A stretch of 64,000 nucleotides of DNA from Pseudomonadota bacterium (GTDB taxonomy: Bacteria; Pseudomonadota; Alphaproteobacteria; Kiloniellales; JACOMY01): assembly GCA_029781795.1 (NCBI GenBank), contig JAKOWB010000366.1:1-64000 (forward strand). Direction: 5' to 3'. The number at the start of each line of letters is the position of its first letter. The stretch's first letter is position 1. The notes beneath the pieces are model-generated. The model did no database searches, was not told where the DNA came from, and saw only the letters and a list, made by a program, of their open reading frames with translations. Positions 7,413 to 16,159 of this stretch are shown piece after piece. Made by a program: the position numbers and the translations under genes.

Positions 7413-10400
7413 TCAGGCCTGCAGTTGCCGCAGGATCCAGCGATAGCCGAGCGCCCTGGCGCGTTCGGCTAGGGCCGCCGGGTCGCTGCCCGGCAGGCCG
7501 GCGGCGACCTCGGCCAGGCTTGCCAGCGCGTCGAAGAAGGCCATGGGCTCGGGCGCACCCAGGCGGCGAAAGCCGGCGGCGGCGCGGCGCAGCAGGGCCG
7601 GGTCCCGCGCTGCCAGGCCGCGCTCCAACAGGGCGCGGTGGAAGAAGATGTCGTTGTGCGCCAGCCCGCCGCCGGCCAGCAGCGCCTCGGCGTCGGCGAG
7701 GGCAGCGGCGGCCTCGGCGGGATCCTCGGCCAGCAGCCAGACCTCAGCCAGCACCACCGGCCCGATGTAGGCGACGCCGCTGTCGCGTGCGCTGACCGCG
7801 GCGCGACGGGCCAGCGCAAGTCCTGGCGCCACGCGTCCCATCCGCCGTTCGATGGCCGCCAGGAAGCCCAGGTTCTCGGCCTCGAAGCGCCTGGCGCCGA
7901 TGCGCTCGGTCAGGCGTTGCGCCTCTTCCAGCACTGGGATCGCCGCCTCGATCTCGTCCGCCTCGGTCAAGGCGAAATAGAGGGCGTGGCGGGCGATGAT
8001 CTCGGCGCGCGGCTGATGCAGGCGCTGGGCCATCGCGATCGCTTCCTCGGCCAGCCGGCGCCCCTCGGGGACCGGCGCGCCGCCGACCAGCGCGGTGATC
8101 GCCTGCATCGGCCGGTTGGCGACCGCGGTGGCGAGAAGGCCCGCCGCCTCGCCATCCTCGACAGCGCGCGTGAAGTGGCGGCAGGCGGTGGCATAGAAGC
8201 CCTGCGCGTAGAAGGCATCGCCCAGCCCGCCGTGCGCGCGGGCGATGGCGGCGCGGTCGCTCGCGGCCTCGGCATGGGCCAGCGCGGCCTCGTGCGCGGC
8301 CCGGCAGAGCTGCACCTCGCCGCGGGGAAAGTGCAGGTTGCCGCGCAGGAAGCAGAGGCGGGACAGCAGGGACCGGTCGTCGTCCGCCTGCAGCAGCGGC
8401 TCGGCTCGGCTCAGCGCGGCCAGCGCCTCGTCCAGCCGGTCGAGCAGGCGACAGGCACCGGCGCGGGCGAGCCACGCGCGGGCCTGCTCGCGCGGCGGCA
8501 GCGCCAGCCCCGCCGCCGCGTCCAGGCGCGCCAGTGCCTGCGCCGCCTGTCCGGCGTCCAGCGCCAGCTCACCGGCCCGCAGCAGCAGGGCTGGCGGCGG
8601 CGTTGCGCCGGCCGCCGCCAGGGCGCGCTCGATCAAGATCAGCGCCCGCTCGATCTGATGACGCTCGGCCGCCAGTTCGGCGGCCTCGGCAAAGGCCTCG
8701 GCCGCCGTGGGATCGCCGGCGGCGGCCAGGTGTTCCGCGGCCAGCGCCAGGTCGCGCGGCCGGTACCAGGTAGCCGCCTGGCGGTGCAGCGCCTGGCGCC
8801 GGGCCGCGGTCAGCCCGCTGTAGATCGCCTCGCGCACCAGGGCGTGGCTGAGGCGCAGTCCCTCGGGCTCGGCCAGCAGCCAGCCCTGCGCCTGAGCCGT
8901 CGCCAGCGGCCCGGAGGCGGCCCCGCCGCCCGGCATCAGGGCCGCCAGCGCCGCCGGGTCGGCGCGCTGGCCCAGCACGGCGGCGGCGCGCAGCAGCTCG
9001 CGCGTGGCGGCGTCGAGTCGGTCGAGCCTGGCCTGTACCAGGCCCTGCAGGGTGTCGGGCAGCGGTCCTTCGCCGGCATGACGCAGCAGCTGGATAAGGT
9101 AGAGCGGATTGCCCTCCGCCCGCTCGATGACGCGGGCCAGCGGCGACTCGCTGCCGACGAGGTGCTGCGCCAGTGCCAGGCTGGCCGTCGCCGGCAGCGG
9201 CGCCAGGTCGAGGGTCACCAGCCCGGCGCGCTGCGCCTGGGCCAGGCCGCCGGGAGCGAAGGGATCGCTTTCCGGCCGCGTCGTCAGCAGCAGCAGCAGC
9301 GGCGCGCTGGCGGCCGCGGCACGGATGGCCCCCAGCGCGCCGAGCAGGGCGGCGTCGGCCCAGTGCAGGTCCTCGACCACGACGACCAGCGGGCGGCGCC
9401 GGGTGGCTTCGTTCGCCAGGGCAACGAGGGCCGCTTCCTGCGCGGCGCGGCGACCGGCCGGTGGCTGCAGCCTCCACAGCGCCTCCAGTGCGGCCGGCAA
9501 AGGCCGTTCCAGCAGCTCCAGCAGCGCCGCCTGCGCCGGCGCCGGCAGCGCGGCGACGGCCGCCTCGCCCTCCGCGACGCGGCCCAGCAGGCCCTCCGCC
9601 AGGCGGCGCAGCGGCGCGGCGGCGGCGGCAAGCCCGAAGTCCAGCACCTGCACCGCCAGGGTCGGGTGCCCGGCGGCCACGGCCTCGTCCAGCAGGGCCC
9701 GCGCCAGGCGGCTCTTGCCGAGGCCCGCCTCGGCGCGCAGGCGCACGGCAAGGCCCTGGCCGCCGGCAGCCTCGGCCAGCAGCGACTTCAGGCGCGTCAG
9801 CTCGCCGGCGCGGCCGATCAGCGGCGGCTCGCTCGCCTGGGCGCGGCTGCGCAGGGCGACGAATCGGCGTGGCGCGACCGGCTCGGCGAGGCCGGCGAGG
9901 CGCTGCGGCGGCAGCACCTCGAGCTCGGCGACCGCTTCCACCGCGGCGGCGGCCCGCGGATCGAGCCAGACCTCGCCCGGGCCGGCCAGATCGTGCAGCC
10001 GTGCCGCCAGGTTGGCGGCCGGGCCGGTCACGGTATAGCTGGCATGGCGCTCGCTGCCGGTCTCGCCCGCCAGCAGCCGCCCGCTGGCGAGCGCCGCATG
10101 CACCGCGACGGGCGTGCCGTCGGGAAAGGACAGGCGCCCCACGGCGCCGGCGATCTCCACCGCCGCGCGCAGTGCGCGCTCGGGGTCGTTCTCGTGCGCC
10201 ACCGGCGCGCCGAAAATCGCCATGACGGCGTCGCCGATATGCTTGTCGACATGGCCGCCCCAGCGCTCCACCGCCGCGTCGGCCAGGCGGAAGAAGTGGC
10301 CCAGCAGGTCGTGCAGCGCCTCGGCGCCGGCGGCCGCGGTCTGCCGCGTATAGCCCACGAGGTCGACGAAGAGCACCGTGGCGGTGCGCAGCTCCGGCGC

Positions 10401-10580
10401 GGTGGCGGGCGCTGGCGCGGCACCGGCCTGCAGTGACTGGCCGCAACCGCCGCAGAAGCGGTCGCCGGCGGCATTGGCGAAACCGCAGGCCGGACAGGTC
10501 GATGGCAAAGGTGCGCCGCAGGCGGCGCAGAAGCGGCGGCCAGGGGCGTTGGCTACGTGACAGCGCGTGCAGTCGGCCAA
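7413..10580 (-). CDS. Zinc-ribbon class III adenylate/guanylate cyclase with ATPase and TPR domains
   Basis: About 1055 residues. Two N-terminal zinc ribbons (CTRCH...CAACG and CPACG...CGGCG, residues 4-46) precede a class III cyclase domain. The latter has metal Asp in FVDLVGYT (D73) and HIGDAV (D117) and an NLAAR motif. A STAND/AAA-like ATPase follows, with a Walker A AEAGLGKSRL and VVVVEDLHWAD as Walker B. The last 450 residues are alpha-helical TPR-like repeats. This architecture is common in large signalling proteins, and nucleotide product is not predictable by eye. TTG at 10580 is chosen because GGGAG lies 8 nt upstream and it starts right before the first ribbon; the frame stays open to 10844. 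Its partners are unknown. A shorter relative lies at 23371-26457. Confidence 0.85.
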   Translation of the reverse strand: MADCTRCHVANAPGRRFCAACGAPLPSTCPACGFANAAGDRFCGGCGQSLQAGAAPAPATAPELRTATVLFVDLVGYTRQTAAAGAEALHDLLGHFFRLADAAVERWGGHVDKHIGDAVMAIFGAPVAHENDPERALRAAVEIAGAVGRLSFPDGTPVAVHAALASGRLLAGETGSERHASYTVTGPAANLAARLHDLAGPGEVWLDPRAAAAVEAVAELEVLPPQRLAGLAEPVAPRRFVALRSRAQASEPPLIGRAGELTRLKSLLAEAAGGQGLAVRLRAEAGLGKSRLARALLDEAVAAGHPTLAVQVLDFGLAAAAAPLRRLAEGLLGRVAEGEAAVAALPAPAQAALLELLERPLPAALEALWRLQPPAGRRAAQEAALVALANEATRRRPLVVVVEDLHWADAALLGALGAIRAAAASAPLLLLLTTRPESDPFAPGGLAQAQRAGLVTLDLAPLPATASLALAQHLVGSESPLARVIERAEGNPLYLIQLLRHAGEGPLPDTLQGLVQARLDRLDAATRELLRAAAVLGQRADPAALAALMPGGGAASGPLATAQAQGWLLAEPEGLRLSHALVREAIYSGLTAARRQALHRQAATWYRPRDLALAAEHLAAAGDPTAAEAFAEAAELAAERHQIERALILIERALAAAGATPPPALLLRAGELALDAGQAAQALARLDAAAGLALPPREQARAWLARAGACRLLDRLDEALAALSRAEPLLQADDDRSLLSRLCFLRGNLHFPRGEVQLCRAAHEAALAHAEAASDRAAIARAHGGLGDAFYAQGFYATACRHFTRAVEDGEAAGLLATAVANRPMQAITALVGGAPVPEGRRLAEEAIAMAQRLHQPRAEIIARHALYFALTEADEIEAAIPVLEEAQRLTERIGARRFEAENLGFLAAIERRMGRVAPGLALARRAAVSARDSGVAYIGPVVLAEVWLLAEDPAEAAAALADAEALLAGGGLAHNDIFFHRALLERGLAARDPALLRRAAAGFRRLGAPEPMAFFDALASLAEVAAGLPGSDPAALAERARALGYRWILRQLQA

Positions 10581-10758
10581 GGCCGTCGCTCCCGCGTGGC
10601 TTGCCCTTGGATGGGCCGGCAATGCTAGGCCCGTCGGCAGGCGCCGCTCAAGCCACCTGCCCGACGCGGATTGCCGGGCGGCGGCGCCGGCGCGGCGCTG
10701 CCACGTCATCTCTCGGGCTTGCCTGCGGGACCGGCCGGCAGCAGCCTGCGCGGCGAAG

Positions 10759-11622
10759 ATGCGACGACTCCTCCAGGACCTTCTTGCCGCGCGCCGGGCG
10801 CGCCTCGCGGCCTTGCTGCTGCGCGGCGCGGCCTGGCTGCTCAACGCCGCTGTGCCGCGGCGCGGCCTTCAGGTCGAGCGCGGTCTCGCCTTCGGCCCGG
10901 CGGCGCGCCACCGGCTCGACCTCTATCGGCCGGCCGGGAGCGGCGGGCCCTGGCCGGTGATCCTGTTTCTCTACGGTGGCGGCTGGAACAAGGGCAGCCG
11001 CGCCGACTACCTCTTCCTCGCCGAACCGCTGGCACGCGCCGGCTTCCTGGTGGCGGTGGCCGACTATCGGCTCTGGCCCGAGGCCAGCTTCCCCGCCTTC
11101 ATCGAGGATGGCGCGCGGGCGCTGGCCTGGCTGAAGGCCGGGGTCGGCGTGCGCGGCGGCGATCCGGCACGCCTGCTGTTGCTGGGCCACTCGGCCGGCG
11201 CCTACAACGCGCTGCTGCTGGCGCTCGACCGCCGCTTCCTCGCCGCCGAGGGACTGGCGCCCGATGCGATCACCGCCGTCATGGGCCTGGCCGGGCCCTA
11301 TGCCTTCAATCCGCTCGACTATGATTCGACGCGCCCGGTGTTCGACGTGGGGCGTCCGACCGAAGAGTTGCGGCCGGTCAGCTTCGCCAGCAAGGCGGCG
11401 CCGCCGGCGCTGCTGTTGCACGGCCTGGAGGACACCACGGTCTATCCGCAGAACACCGAGGCGCTCGCCGCCGCGCTGGAGCTGGCCGGCGCGACGGTCG
11501 AGGCGCGGCTCTATCCGAGCCTCGGCCACTTCGGCATCGTGCTGGCCTTCGCCCGCGGCTTCCGCCGCAAGGCACCGGTGCTCCGAGACCTGCTCGCCTT
11601 CGCCCGGCGGATGGCCGGCTAG
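10759..11622 (+). CDS. Alpha/beta hydrolase (esterase/lipase, HSL-like)
   Basis: 287 residues. After a hydrophobic, basic N-terminus (MRRLLQDLLAARRARLAALL, possible membrane anchor) comes a LFLYGGGWNKGSRADY loop that corresponds to the HGGGW oxyanion-hole motif with Tyr in place of His. The nucleophile elbow is GHSAGAYNALLLAL, with an acid in HGLEDTTVYP and a histidine in SLGHFG. Such proteins hydrolyse small esters or amides such as kynurenine formamide or carboxylesters. It is divergent from the zinc-ribbon cyclase gene and convergent with the dipeptidase gene, whose stop codon shares the same CTAG. The start at 10759 has only a weak ribosome site; upstream in-frame sequence looks non-coding. 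Confidence 0.8.
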   Translation: MRRLLQDLLAARRARLAALLLRGAAWLLNAAVPRRGLQVERGLAFGPAARHRLDLYRPAGSGGPWPVILFLYGGGWNKGSRADYLFLAEPLARAGFLVAVADYRLWPEASFPAFIEDGARALAWLKAGVGVRGGDPARLLLLGHSAGAYNALLLALDRRFLAAEGLAPDAITAVMGLAGPYAFNPLDYDSTRPVFDVGRPTEELRPVSFASKAAPPALLLHGLEDTTVYPQNTEALAAALELAGATVEARLYPSLGHFGIVLAFARGFRRKAPVLRDLLAFARRMAG

Positions 11623-12644
11623 CGCTGCGCCGGCTTCCAGACTCGCTCTGCGACGCGCAGGAAATTGCCGCCCAGGATCGCCGCCACGTCGGCCTCGGCG
11701 TACTGGCGGCGCAGCAGTTCCTCCGCCAGCTCCAAGATCTGGCGCGGGTGCGCGCAGTCGACGCTGGGATAGTCGTACTGCCGCTTCGGCCAGTAGTCCT
11801 GCTTGCCGGCGGTCAAGGTCGCCAGGTCCTCGCCGCCGGCCTCGGGCGGCGGATAGTCCAGGCCGATGCCGACGTGCGCCGGCCCGACGAGCTGCACCAG
11901 ATGGTCGACATGGTTGGCCAGGGTCGCCGTCCGGATGTCGTTGTCGCCCATGAAGATGCCGATGCCGACCACGCCGATCACGCCGCCGGTGGCGGCGCAG
12001 GCCCGCGCCTGGTCGTCCCGGATGTTGCGCTCGTGGTCCCAGAGCGCGCGGGCGTTCGAGTGCGAGAAGATCACCGGATCGGCCGTGAGCTCGATCGCCT
12101 CCATCGAGGTGCGGTAGGCACAGTGCGAGACGTCGACCACCATGCCGACGCGGTTCATCTCGGCGATGACCTGGCGGCCGAAGGCGGTAAGGCCGGTGTT
12201 GCCCTCGTGGCAGCCGCCGCCGGCCAGGTTGTCGCGGTTGTAGGCGAAGAGCATCTGGCGCACGCCGAGCGCATGGTAGAGCTGCACCATGGCGAGCTGC
12301 CCGTCGAGCGCGTTCATGCCCTCGAGGTCGAAGGTCACCGCCAGCTTGCCGTCGCGCTTGGCCTGCCGGATCTGCTGCACGCTTTCGACCAGCACATGGT
12401 CCGGGCTGGCGAGGATCCAGCGGCGGAAGGCGGCCAGCGACTTTACCGTGTCGCGCCAGTCCATCACGTCGTAGCCGACGTTGATCGAGAGGTAGTTCAC
12501 GCCGGCCCGGCGCCAGATCGCGAGGCAGCCGAGATCGACGCCGGGGCTCGGTCCGAATCCCGCATGGTCGTCCCAGACGACGTGCTGGTCGAAGAGCCGC
12601 CGCGCAGCCTGGGCGAAATCGGCCTGGGTGGAATCGTCTGGCAT
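11619..12644 (-). CDS. Membrane dipeptidase family protein (peptidase M19)
   Basis: 341 residues of the renal dipeptidase family, zinc enzymes that cleave dipeptides including D-amino-acid ones. Metal and catalytic positions are visible: an H-x-x-W-D-D-H segment near residues 20-26, the bridging Glu in FDLEGMNAL, His in VDVSHCAY, His in IFSHSNARAL, and Asp in VGIGLDYPP. No signal peptide is seen, so it is probably cytoplasmic as in many bacterial members. AGGGAG lies 10 nt before the ATG. The stop overlaps the neighbouring esterase stop. With the peptide importer and iminopeptidase-like protein it adds to a peptide-use theme. Confidence 0.88.
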   Translation of the reverse strand: MPDDSTQADFAQAARRLFDQHVVWDDHAGFGPSPGVDLGCLAIWRRAGVNYLSINVGYDVMDWRDTVKSLAAFRRWILASPDHVLVESVQQIRQAKRDGKLAVTFDLEGMNALDGQLAMVQLYHALGVRQMLFAYNRDNLAGGGCHEGNTGLTAFGRQVIAEMNRVGMVVDVSHCAYRTSMEAIELTADPVIFSHSNARALWDHERNIRDDQARACAATGGVIGVVGIGIFMGDNDIRTATLANHVDHLVQLVGPAHVGIGLDYPPPEAGGEDLATLTAGKQDYWPKRQYDYPSVDCAHPRQILELAEELLRRQYAEADVAAILGGNFLRVAERVWKPAQR

Positions 12645-12698
12645 GGTGCTGCGGCTCCCTGATGGCTCGCCAGTCTAGAGTGCGGCTGTCGCCGGCGG

Positions 12699-13067
12699 CT
12701 AGCCCAGGGTCCGCAGCAGCAGGCGGTGCGCGGCGCGCTTGTTGCCGTCGGGCAGCGCATTGAGGTCGGCCATGGCCTCGAGATGGCGGCGCAGCAGCCG
12801 CGTGCGCTCCGGGTCCTGGCTGCGCAGGCTGCGCAGCGCGTCCATGGCGCGTGGCAGATTGTCGGGCTTGCTGGCCTGGCGGGCGAGGCGCAGCGCCATG
12901 CCTTCCGCCAGGGCGTGGCTCATCGGCTCGACCGCGTGCAGCAGCGCCCAGCCTTCGATGAAGGAGAGCAGCACGCCGACCTCCGCTCCGGTCAGGGGCC
13001 CGTCATGGCGCGCCACTTCGATCAGAGCCCTGAGGAGCCCCTGCAGCTCGCGACGCAGTTCCTCCAC
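12699..13067 (-). CDS. Hypothetical helical protein
   Basis: 122 residues with no recognised family. It is almost wholly alpha-helical, with many Arg and Leu: VEELRRELQGLLRALIEVARHDG at the start, then a LLSFIEGWALLHAVEPMSHALAEGMALRLARQ helix pair and a C-terminus ADLNALPDGNKRAAHRLLLR. No signal peptide, cysteine pair or catalytic motif is visible. The frame remains open far upstream, but the GTG at 13067 has GGGGAGGG immediately before it and begins the region with credible protein composition. It stands alone, downstream on the minus strand from a spacer of about 366 bp. Confidence 0.5.
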   Translation of the reverse strand: MEELRRELQGLLRALIEVARHDGPLTGAEVGVLLSFIEGWALLHAVEPMSHALAEGMALRLARQASKPDNLPRAMDALRSLRSQDPERTRLLRRHLEAMADLNALPDGNKRAAHRLLLRTLG

Positions 13068-13433
13068 CCCTCCCCACCTTCCTTGCCTGAGCGGCGCAGA
13101 ACTCCGCTCGACCTGGTCCTCGCAGTGTCTGACCCCGCGCCGGCACGAAGGCGCCCTGCAGGACGTGCTTGTCGCAGGACTTGGCCGCGCGCCCCCGATC
13201 GGCATCCCTGCAACAATCTGTTGTATAACATAATAATCAAAGTGTCGCTCCAATGATGACGCTGCGGGCCTGCCGGCGTTCCGACGCCGCCTTCGGGCGG
13301 CCCGGCCGGCGAGGGCGCCACTTCCATAAAGTATTGAAACAGAATGATAACTCAGGAACCGCCGGGCCTGCGTGCCGTTCTCCTCCTGCGCGCCGGCCAT
13401 GTCCCGGCCGCGAACAGCAACGGAGGATCGATC
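13068..13433. other. Spacer without a supported gene
   Basis: This stretch between the divergent 122-residue and 46-residue genes holds no credible coding frame. It contains two AT-rich patches, 13219-13250 and 13323-13356, either of which could carry promoters. A small inverted repeat, CAACA-ATC-TGTTG, lies at 13211-13223. Nothing else was recognised. Confidence 0.4.
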
Positions 13434-13574
13434 ATGAACGACAAGCGGCACGACGAACCGCGGCGCCACCAGGACCAGCCGCAGAAGACGCAGCAGCCTG
13501 GCGAGCGCTCGAAGAACCCGCCCGGCCAGCCTGCGCAGCCGGTTCATCGCGAACAGCCGCCGAAGCAGCCGTAG
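13434..13574 (+). CDS. Small basic Pro/Gln-rich disordered protein
   Basis: A 46-residue product beginning MNDKRHDEPRRHQDQ and ending REQPPKQP. It is rich in Pro, Gln, Arg and Lys with no hydrophobic core, so it should be intrinsically disordered. A strong Shine-Dalgarno GGAGG stands 7 nt before the ATG, which is the main support. No function is recognised. Small disordered proteins of this kind are common annotation items in alphaproteobacteria. Confidence 0.5.
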   Translation: MNDKRHDEPRRHQDQPQKTQQPGERSKNPPGQPAQPVHREQPPKQP

Positions 13575-13674
13575 CGCTGGCTTCGACGGTACGTCCGGGG
13601 CACAGGGACCGCGGGCACGCCCCCGCACCGCGGTCCCCGTGCCGCCGGAACACGAGATGCCAAGACGAGGGGCC

Positions 13675-13851
13675 ATGATGACACCCCTGCTTCCCATGTC
13701 CTGGCGATCGCCGCTCGACGACCGGCATCTGCCGGCGCATCGCCTGCCGCCCGAAGGGATGGCACTGATCGCCGCGCAGGCCCGTCGGCACGACGGCGAC
13801 CTGCGCCCTGTTCCCGGTGAGACGCGCCGGCGGCCACGGCCAGTTGCCTGA
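13675..13851 (+). CDS. Possible small protein (uncertain)
   Basis: A 58-residue frame starting MMTPLLPMSWRSPLDDRH and ending in an Arg/Pro-rich tail. A GAGGGG stretch precedes the double ATG at close spacing. The stop codon lies inside the first unit of the 13-bp tandem repeat at 13840-13878. Composition is only weakly protein-like, no family is recognised, and it could be a chance frame. Confidence 0.25.
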   Translation: MMTPLLPMSWRSPLDDRHLPAHRLPPEGMALIAAQARRHDGDLRPVPGETRRRPRPVA

Positions 13852-13878
13852 GCCAGTGGCCTGAGCCAGTGGCCTGAG
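13840..13878. repeat. 13-bp direct repeat, three copies
   Basis: CCAGTKGCCTGAG occurs three times head to tail; the first copy has T where the other two have G. It ends the possible 58-residue frame and precedes the promoter region of the small secreted protein at 14024. It is a minisatellite-like array with no known role. Confidence 0.8.
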
Positions 13879-14023
13879 CGCCGCGAAGCGGCACGGGCGG
13901 TCACGAAAAGACCGCAATCCGAGACGCGCCGCGACGGAACCCGAAGGGCCACAGCCGCGTACTTATGGCAGAGCGCGCCGACATGCCGCTCCCCAGACTT
14001 CAATCGCAAAAGGACTGCAAGCA

Positions 14024-14302
14024 ATGCACGCACGCATTCTCGCCCCCGTTGTCGCGGCCGCCGGCCTGCTGGTCTCGAGCGGTGCCTTCGCCGACATTCC
14101 GGCGATCACCCAGTGCTCGATGTACAAGACCGAGCTGATGCAGGACGTGTCGGAGATTCACTTCCACAGCGGCACGCCGGCCAACATCGTCGAAGCGGTG
14201 CAGAAGGCCAACACGCTCTGCGCCATGGGCAATGCGCAGGAGGGCGTGGAGGTGCTGAAGGCGGCGATCTCCAGCCTGGGCGTGCCGGTGCGCGAGCACT
14301 GA
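14024..14302 (+). CDS. Small secreted protein with two cysteines
   Basis: 92 residues. A signal peptide (MHARILAPVVAAAGLLVSSG, cleavage after AFA) leaves a mature helical protein of about 68 residues. Its two Cys (QCSMYK and NTLCAMG) could form a disulfide in the periplasm. An EGVEVLKAAISSL helix ends the chain. AAAGGA lies upstream of the ATG. It has no recognised family. A GC-rich hairpin with a short T run at 14327-14361 follows and may terminate its transcript. Confidence 0.65.
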   Translation: MHARILAPVVAAAGLLVSSGAFADIPAITQCSMYKTELMQDVSEIHFHSGTPANIVEAVQKANTLCAMGNAQEGVEVLKAAISSLGVPVREH

Positions 14303-14326
14303 CCGTCGCAGCGATCCGGCGGATCG

Positions 14327-14361
14327 GCGGGCGTCCCTGCCCTGGCGGGGGCGCCCGCTTT
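14327..14361 (+). terminator. Putative hairpin terminator
   Basis: GCGGGCG (14327-14333) pairs with CGCCCGC (14352-14358), followed by TTT. It lies 25 bp after the stop of the small secreted protein. The U-tract is short, so efficiency is uncertain. Confidence 0.4.
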
Positions 14362-14462
14362 CGCGTGCGCGGCGCCATGTCACTTCCGCCTCGGCGCCGC
14401 TTCCGCCAGAGTCGGCGCCAGGGTTCAAGGGGCGGCGGTTCCTCGTGCGAAGGAGGCCCTCG

Positions 14463-14951
14463 ATGCGCGTCCTGGTCCTGCTGCTTCTGCTGCTGCCGCT
14501 CCTGCCGGGTGCGATCCGCGCCGACGACACGTCGGATGCCTTCCTGCGCCAGGCCTGGCTGATCACGCGGATGGAGCTGGATTCGGCTGAACTGGCGCGC
14601 CAGCGCCAGATTCGCGATCTGGCACCGCTCGCCGAGACCATGCTCGAGGACAACGCCTTTATCGGGCAGGAGCTGCAGGATATCGCCGCCCGGGACGGCG
14701 AGACCCTGCCGAACGACCTCGACGCTGAGAGCGAGCTGGTGCTGCAGGGGCTGCGCATCCTGTCCGCCGACGCATTCCGGACGGCCTGGCTGCAGCACGA
14801 GGCAACGGCGCACAAGCAGGCCCTGGCGCTCTATGGCGACTATGCGAGCAAGGGTCAGGACGAAGATCTGCGCAGCTTCGCGTCCGACACCGTGACGCAG
14901 ATCCAGGCGCACCTCGACGCCATCACCGCGTTGCAGAAGGCCGCGGACTGA
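14463..14951 (+). CDS. Secreted DUF4142-like protein
   Basis: 162 residues with a signal peptide (MRVLVLLLLLLPLLPGAIRA) and a long-helix mature chain. The pattern DAFLRQAWLITRMELDSAELA, then LAETMLEDNAFIGQELQDIAARDGETLP, and a late KQALALYGDYA segment resembles DUF4142 proteins. These have a ferritin-like four-helix fold and unknown function and are often stress-linked. AAGGAGG lies 6 nt before the ATG at 14463, which is preferred to the in-frame ATG at 14445. It is convergent with the oxygenase-like gene (stops 4 bp apart). Confidence 0.65.
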   Translation: MRVLVLLLLLLPLLPGAIRADDTSDAFLRQAWLITRMELDSAELARQRQIRDLAPLAETMLEDNAFIGQELQDIAARDGETLPNDLDAESELVLQGLRILSADAFRTAWLQHEATAHKQALALYGDYASKGQDEDLRSFASDTVTQIQAHLDAITALQKAAD

Positions 14952-14955
14952 CTGT

Positions 14956-15996
14956 TCAGCCGGGGCTGCGGTCCTTCGGGCTCGCGTGCATCGCGGCGCC
15001 CTGTCGCAGTTCGCCGGCGATGCGCAGCACGTCGGCCACCGCCGCCTCCAGCTTCTCCGCCAGCGCGCGCCGGTCGCCGGCCTCGTCGAACTGCACCTGC
15101 TCGATCAGCCCGGCCAGCTTCTCGCGGCCCAGCCAGGCCGCGTGGCGCGTCAGCTCGACCATGATGTGGTCGGGCGCCCAGAGCTGCATCTTCGCGGTCT
15201 TGGTGCGGTCGGGCCAGGCGAGGTCGCGGGCGATGTAGCCCGGCACCACGGTGATGCGGTCGCCCGGCTCCTCGAGCTGCCCGGCACGATGAAAGACATA
15301 GTCGCCCTGCATGAAGAAGGCATAGCCGGCGGCGGGAAACTCGGCCGAGATCACGCGGTTCGCCGGCAGCTCGGTGGTCCAGCCGTGCGTCAGCTCGATC
15401 TCGTCCCTGGCGCCGGTTAGCGCCATGGCCTCCTCGCGCGTGCCGTGGAAGTACTGGAAGCGGCCGCCCTTCAGCTTCCTCGGGTCGTTCACCATCATCA
15501 CCGCGTCGAAGCCGAGGGAGTCGACGTGCCAGTTGTCCACCGCCTTCGTCGGGTCGGCCGGCGCGTAGTTCACATAGGCCTGGTACTGCGGCATGGGGTG
15601 CGGCGCCAGCGGCGTGCCGGCGATCGCCGACAGGTGGTCCAGCAGCTCGGGTGCGCGCACCAGGTCGCGGAGGAAGCGCGAGCGATAGACGCCGCCGGCC
15701 AGGAAGACCGACAGGCGCTTGCGCTGCGCCACGACGGCATCCTGCTTCAGTACCTGCAGCACGCTCTCCAGCGCGGCGACGCCCTCGTCCGACAGCAGGC
15801 GGAAGGGGCTGGTGATGGCGACCGGCGAGGGCGTGCGCGCCCGGTCGGCCGCGCCGTAGCCGAAGTCCGCCAGCGAGGTGATGCGCTCGGGCCAGGTCAG
15901 CGCCAGGTGACGGGCGGGATCGAACCGCGGCTCCTCGATCTGGCGCGTGATGTGGCCGGGTCGGGTGGCTGGCATGGCGAGGGCTTCGGCGAGCAT
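14956..15996 (-). CDS. Putative Fe(II)/2-oxoglutarate-type oxygenase-like protein
   Basis: 346 residues. The features that suggest a double-stranded beta-helix oxygenase are a WHVDSLGFD segment near residue 155 (H-x-D metal pair) and a distal His in GDYVFHRAG near 235. EPGDRITVVPGY follows with an Arg that could hold the co-substrate. GGRFQYFHGT and AAGYAFFMQG fit surrounding strands. It resembles phytanoyl-CoA dioxygenase-like enzymes, but the family is not certain. The C-terminal 90 residues are helical (LTRHAAWLGREKLAGLIEQ). The ATG at 15996 is chosen by protein-like composition; an internal ATG at 15975 is an alternative. It is divergent from the zinc-ribbon gene. Confidence 0.55.
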   Translation of the reverse strand: MLAEALAMPATRPGHITRQIEEPRFDPARHLALTWPERITSLADFGYGAADRARTPSPVAITSPFRLLSDEGVAALESVLQVLKQDAVVAQRKRLSVFLAGGVYRSRFLRDLVRAPELLDHLSAIAGTPLAPHPMPQYQAYVNYAPADPTKAVDNWHVDSLGFDAVMMVNDPRKLKGGRFQYFHGTREEAMALTGARDEIELTHGWTTELPANRVISAEFPAAGYAFFMQGDYVFHRAGQLEEPGDRITVVPGYIARDLAWPDRTKTAKMQLWAPDHIMVELTRHAAWLGREKLAGLIEQVQFDEAGDRRALAEKLEAAVADVLRIAGELRQGAAMHASPKDRSPG

Positions 15997-16159
15997 GGGG
16001 AGGTGGGATCTCCGGCAGGTTGCTGTCTCGATCTTCGGAGTATGGCGCGTGGCCCGGCAAGAACCGGCGCCGCAGGCCCGTCCTGCGGCTGGCGCCTGTC
16101 TGGCGGCCGAGGCGGCCTTGGCGCTATCTTCCAGCCTGCCGAACCCGGAGGGCTGCGCC

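Noticed and set aside
7638-10436. A 932-codon plus-strand frame opposite the zinc-ribbon cyclase
   Set aside because: No motif and high Gln/Arg/Gly; the cyclase and ATPase motifs are on the other strand.
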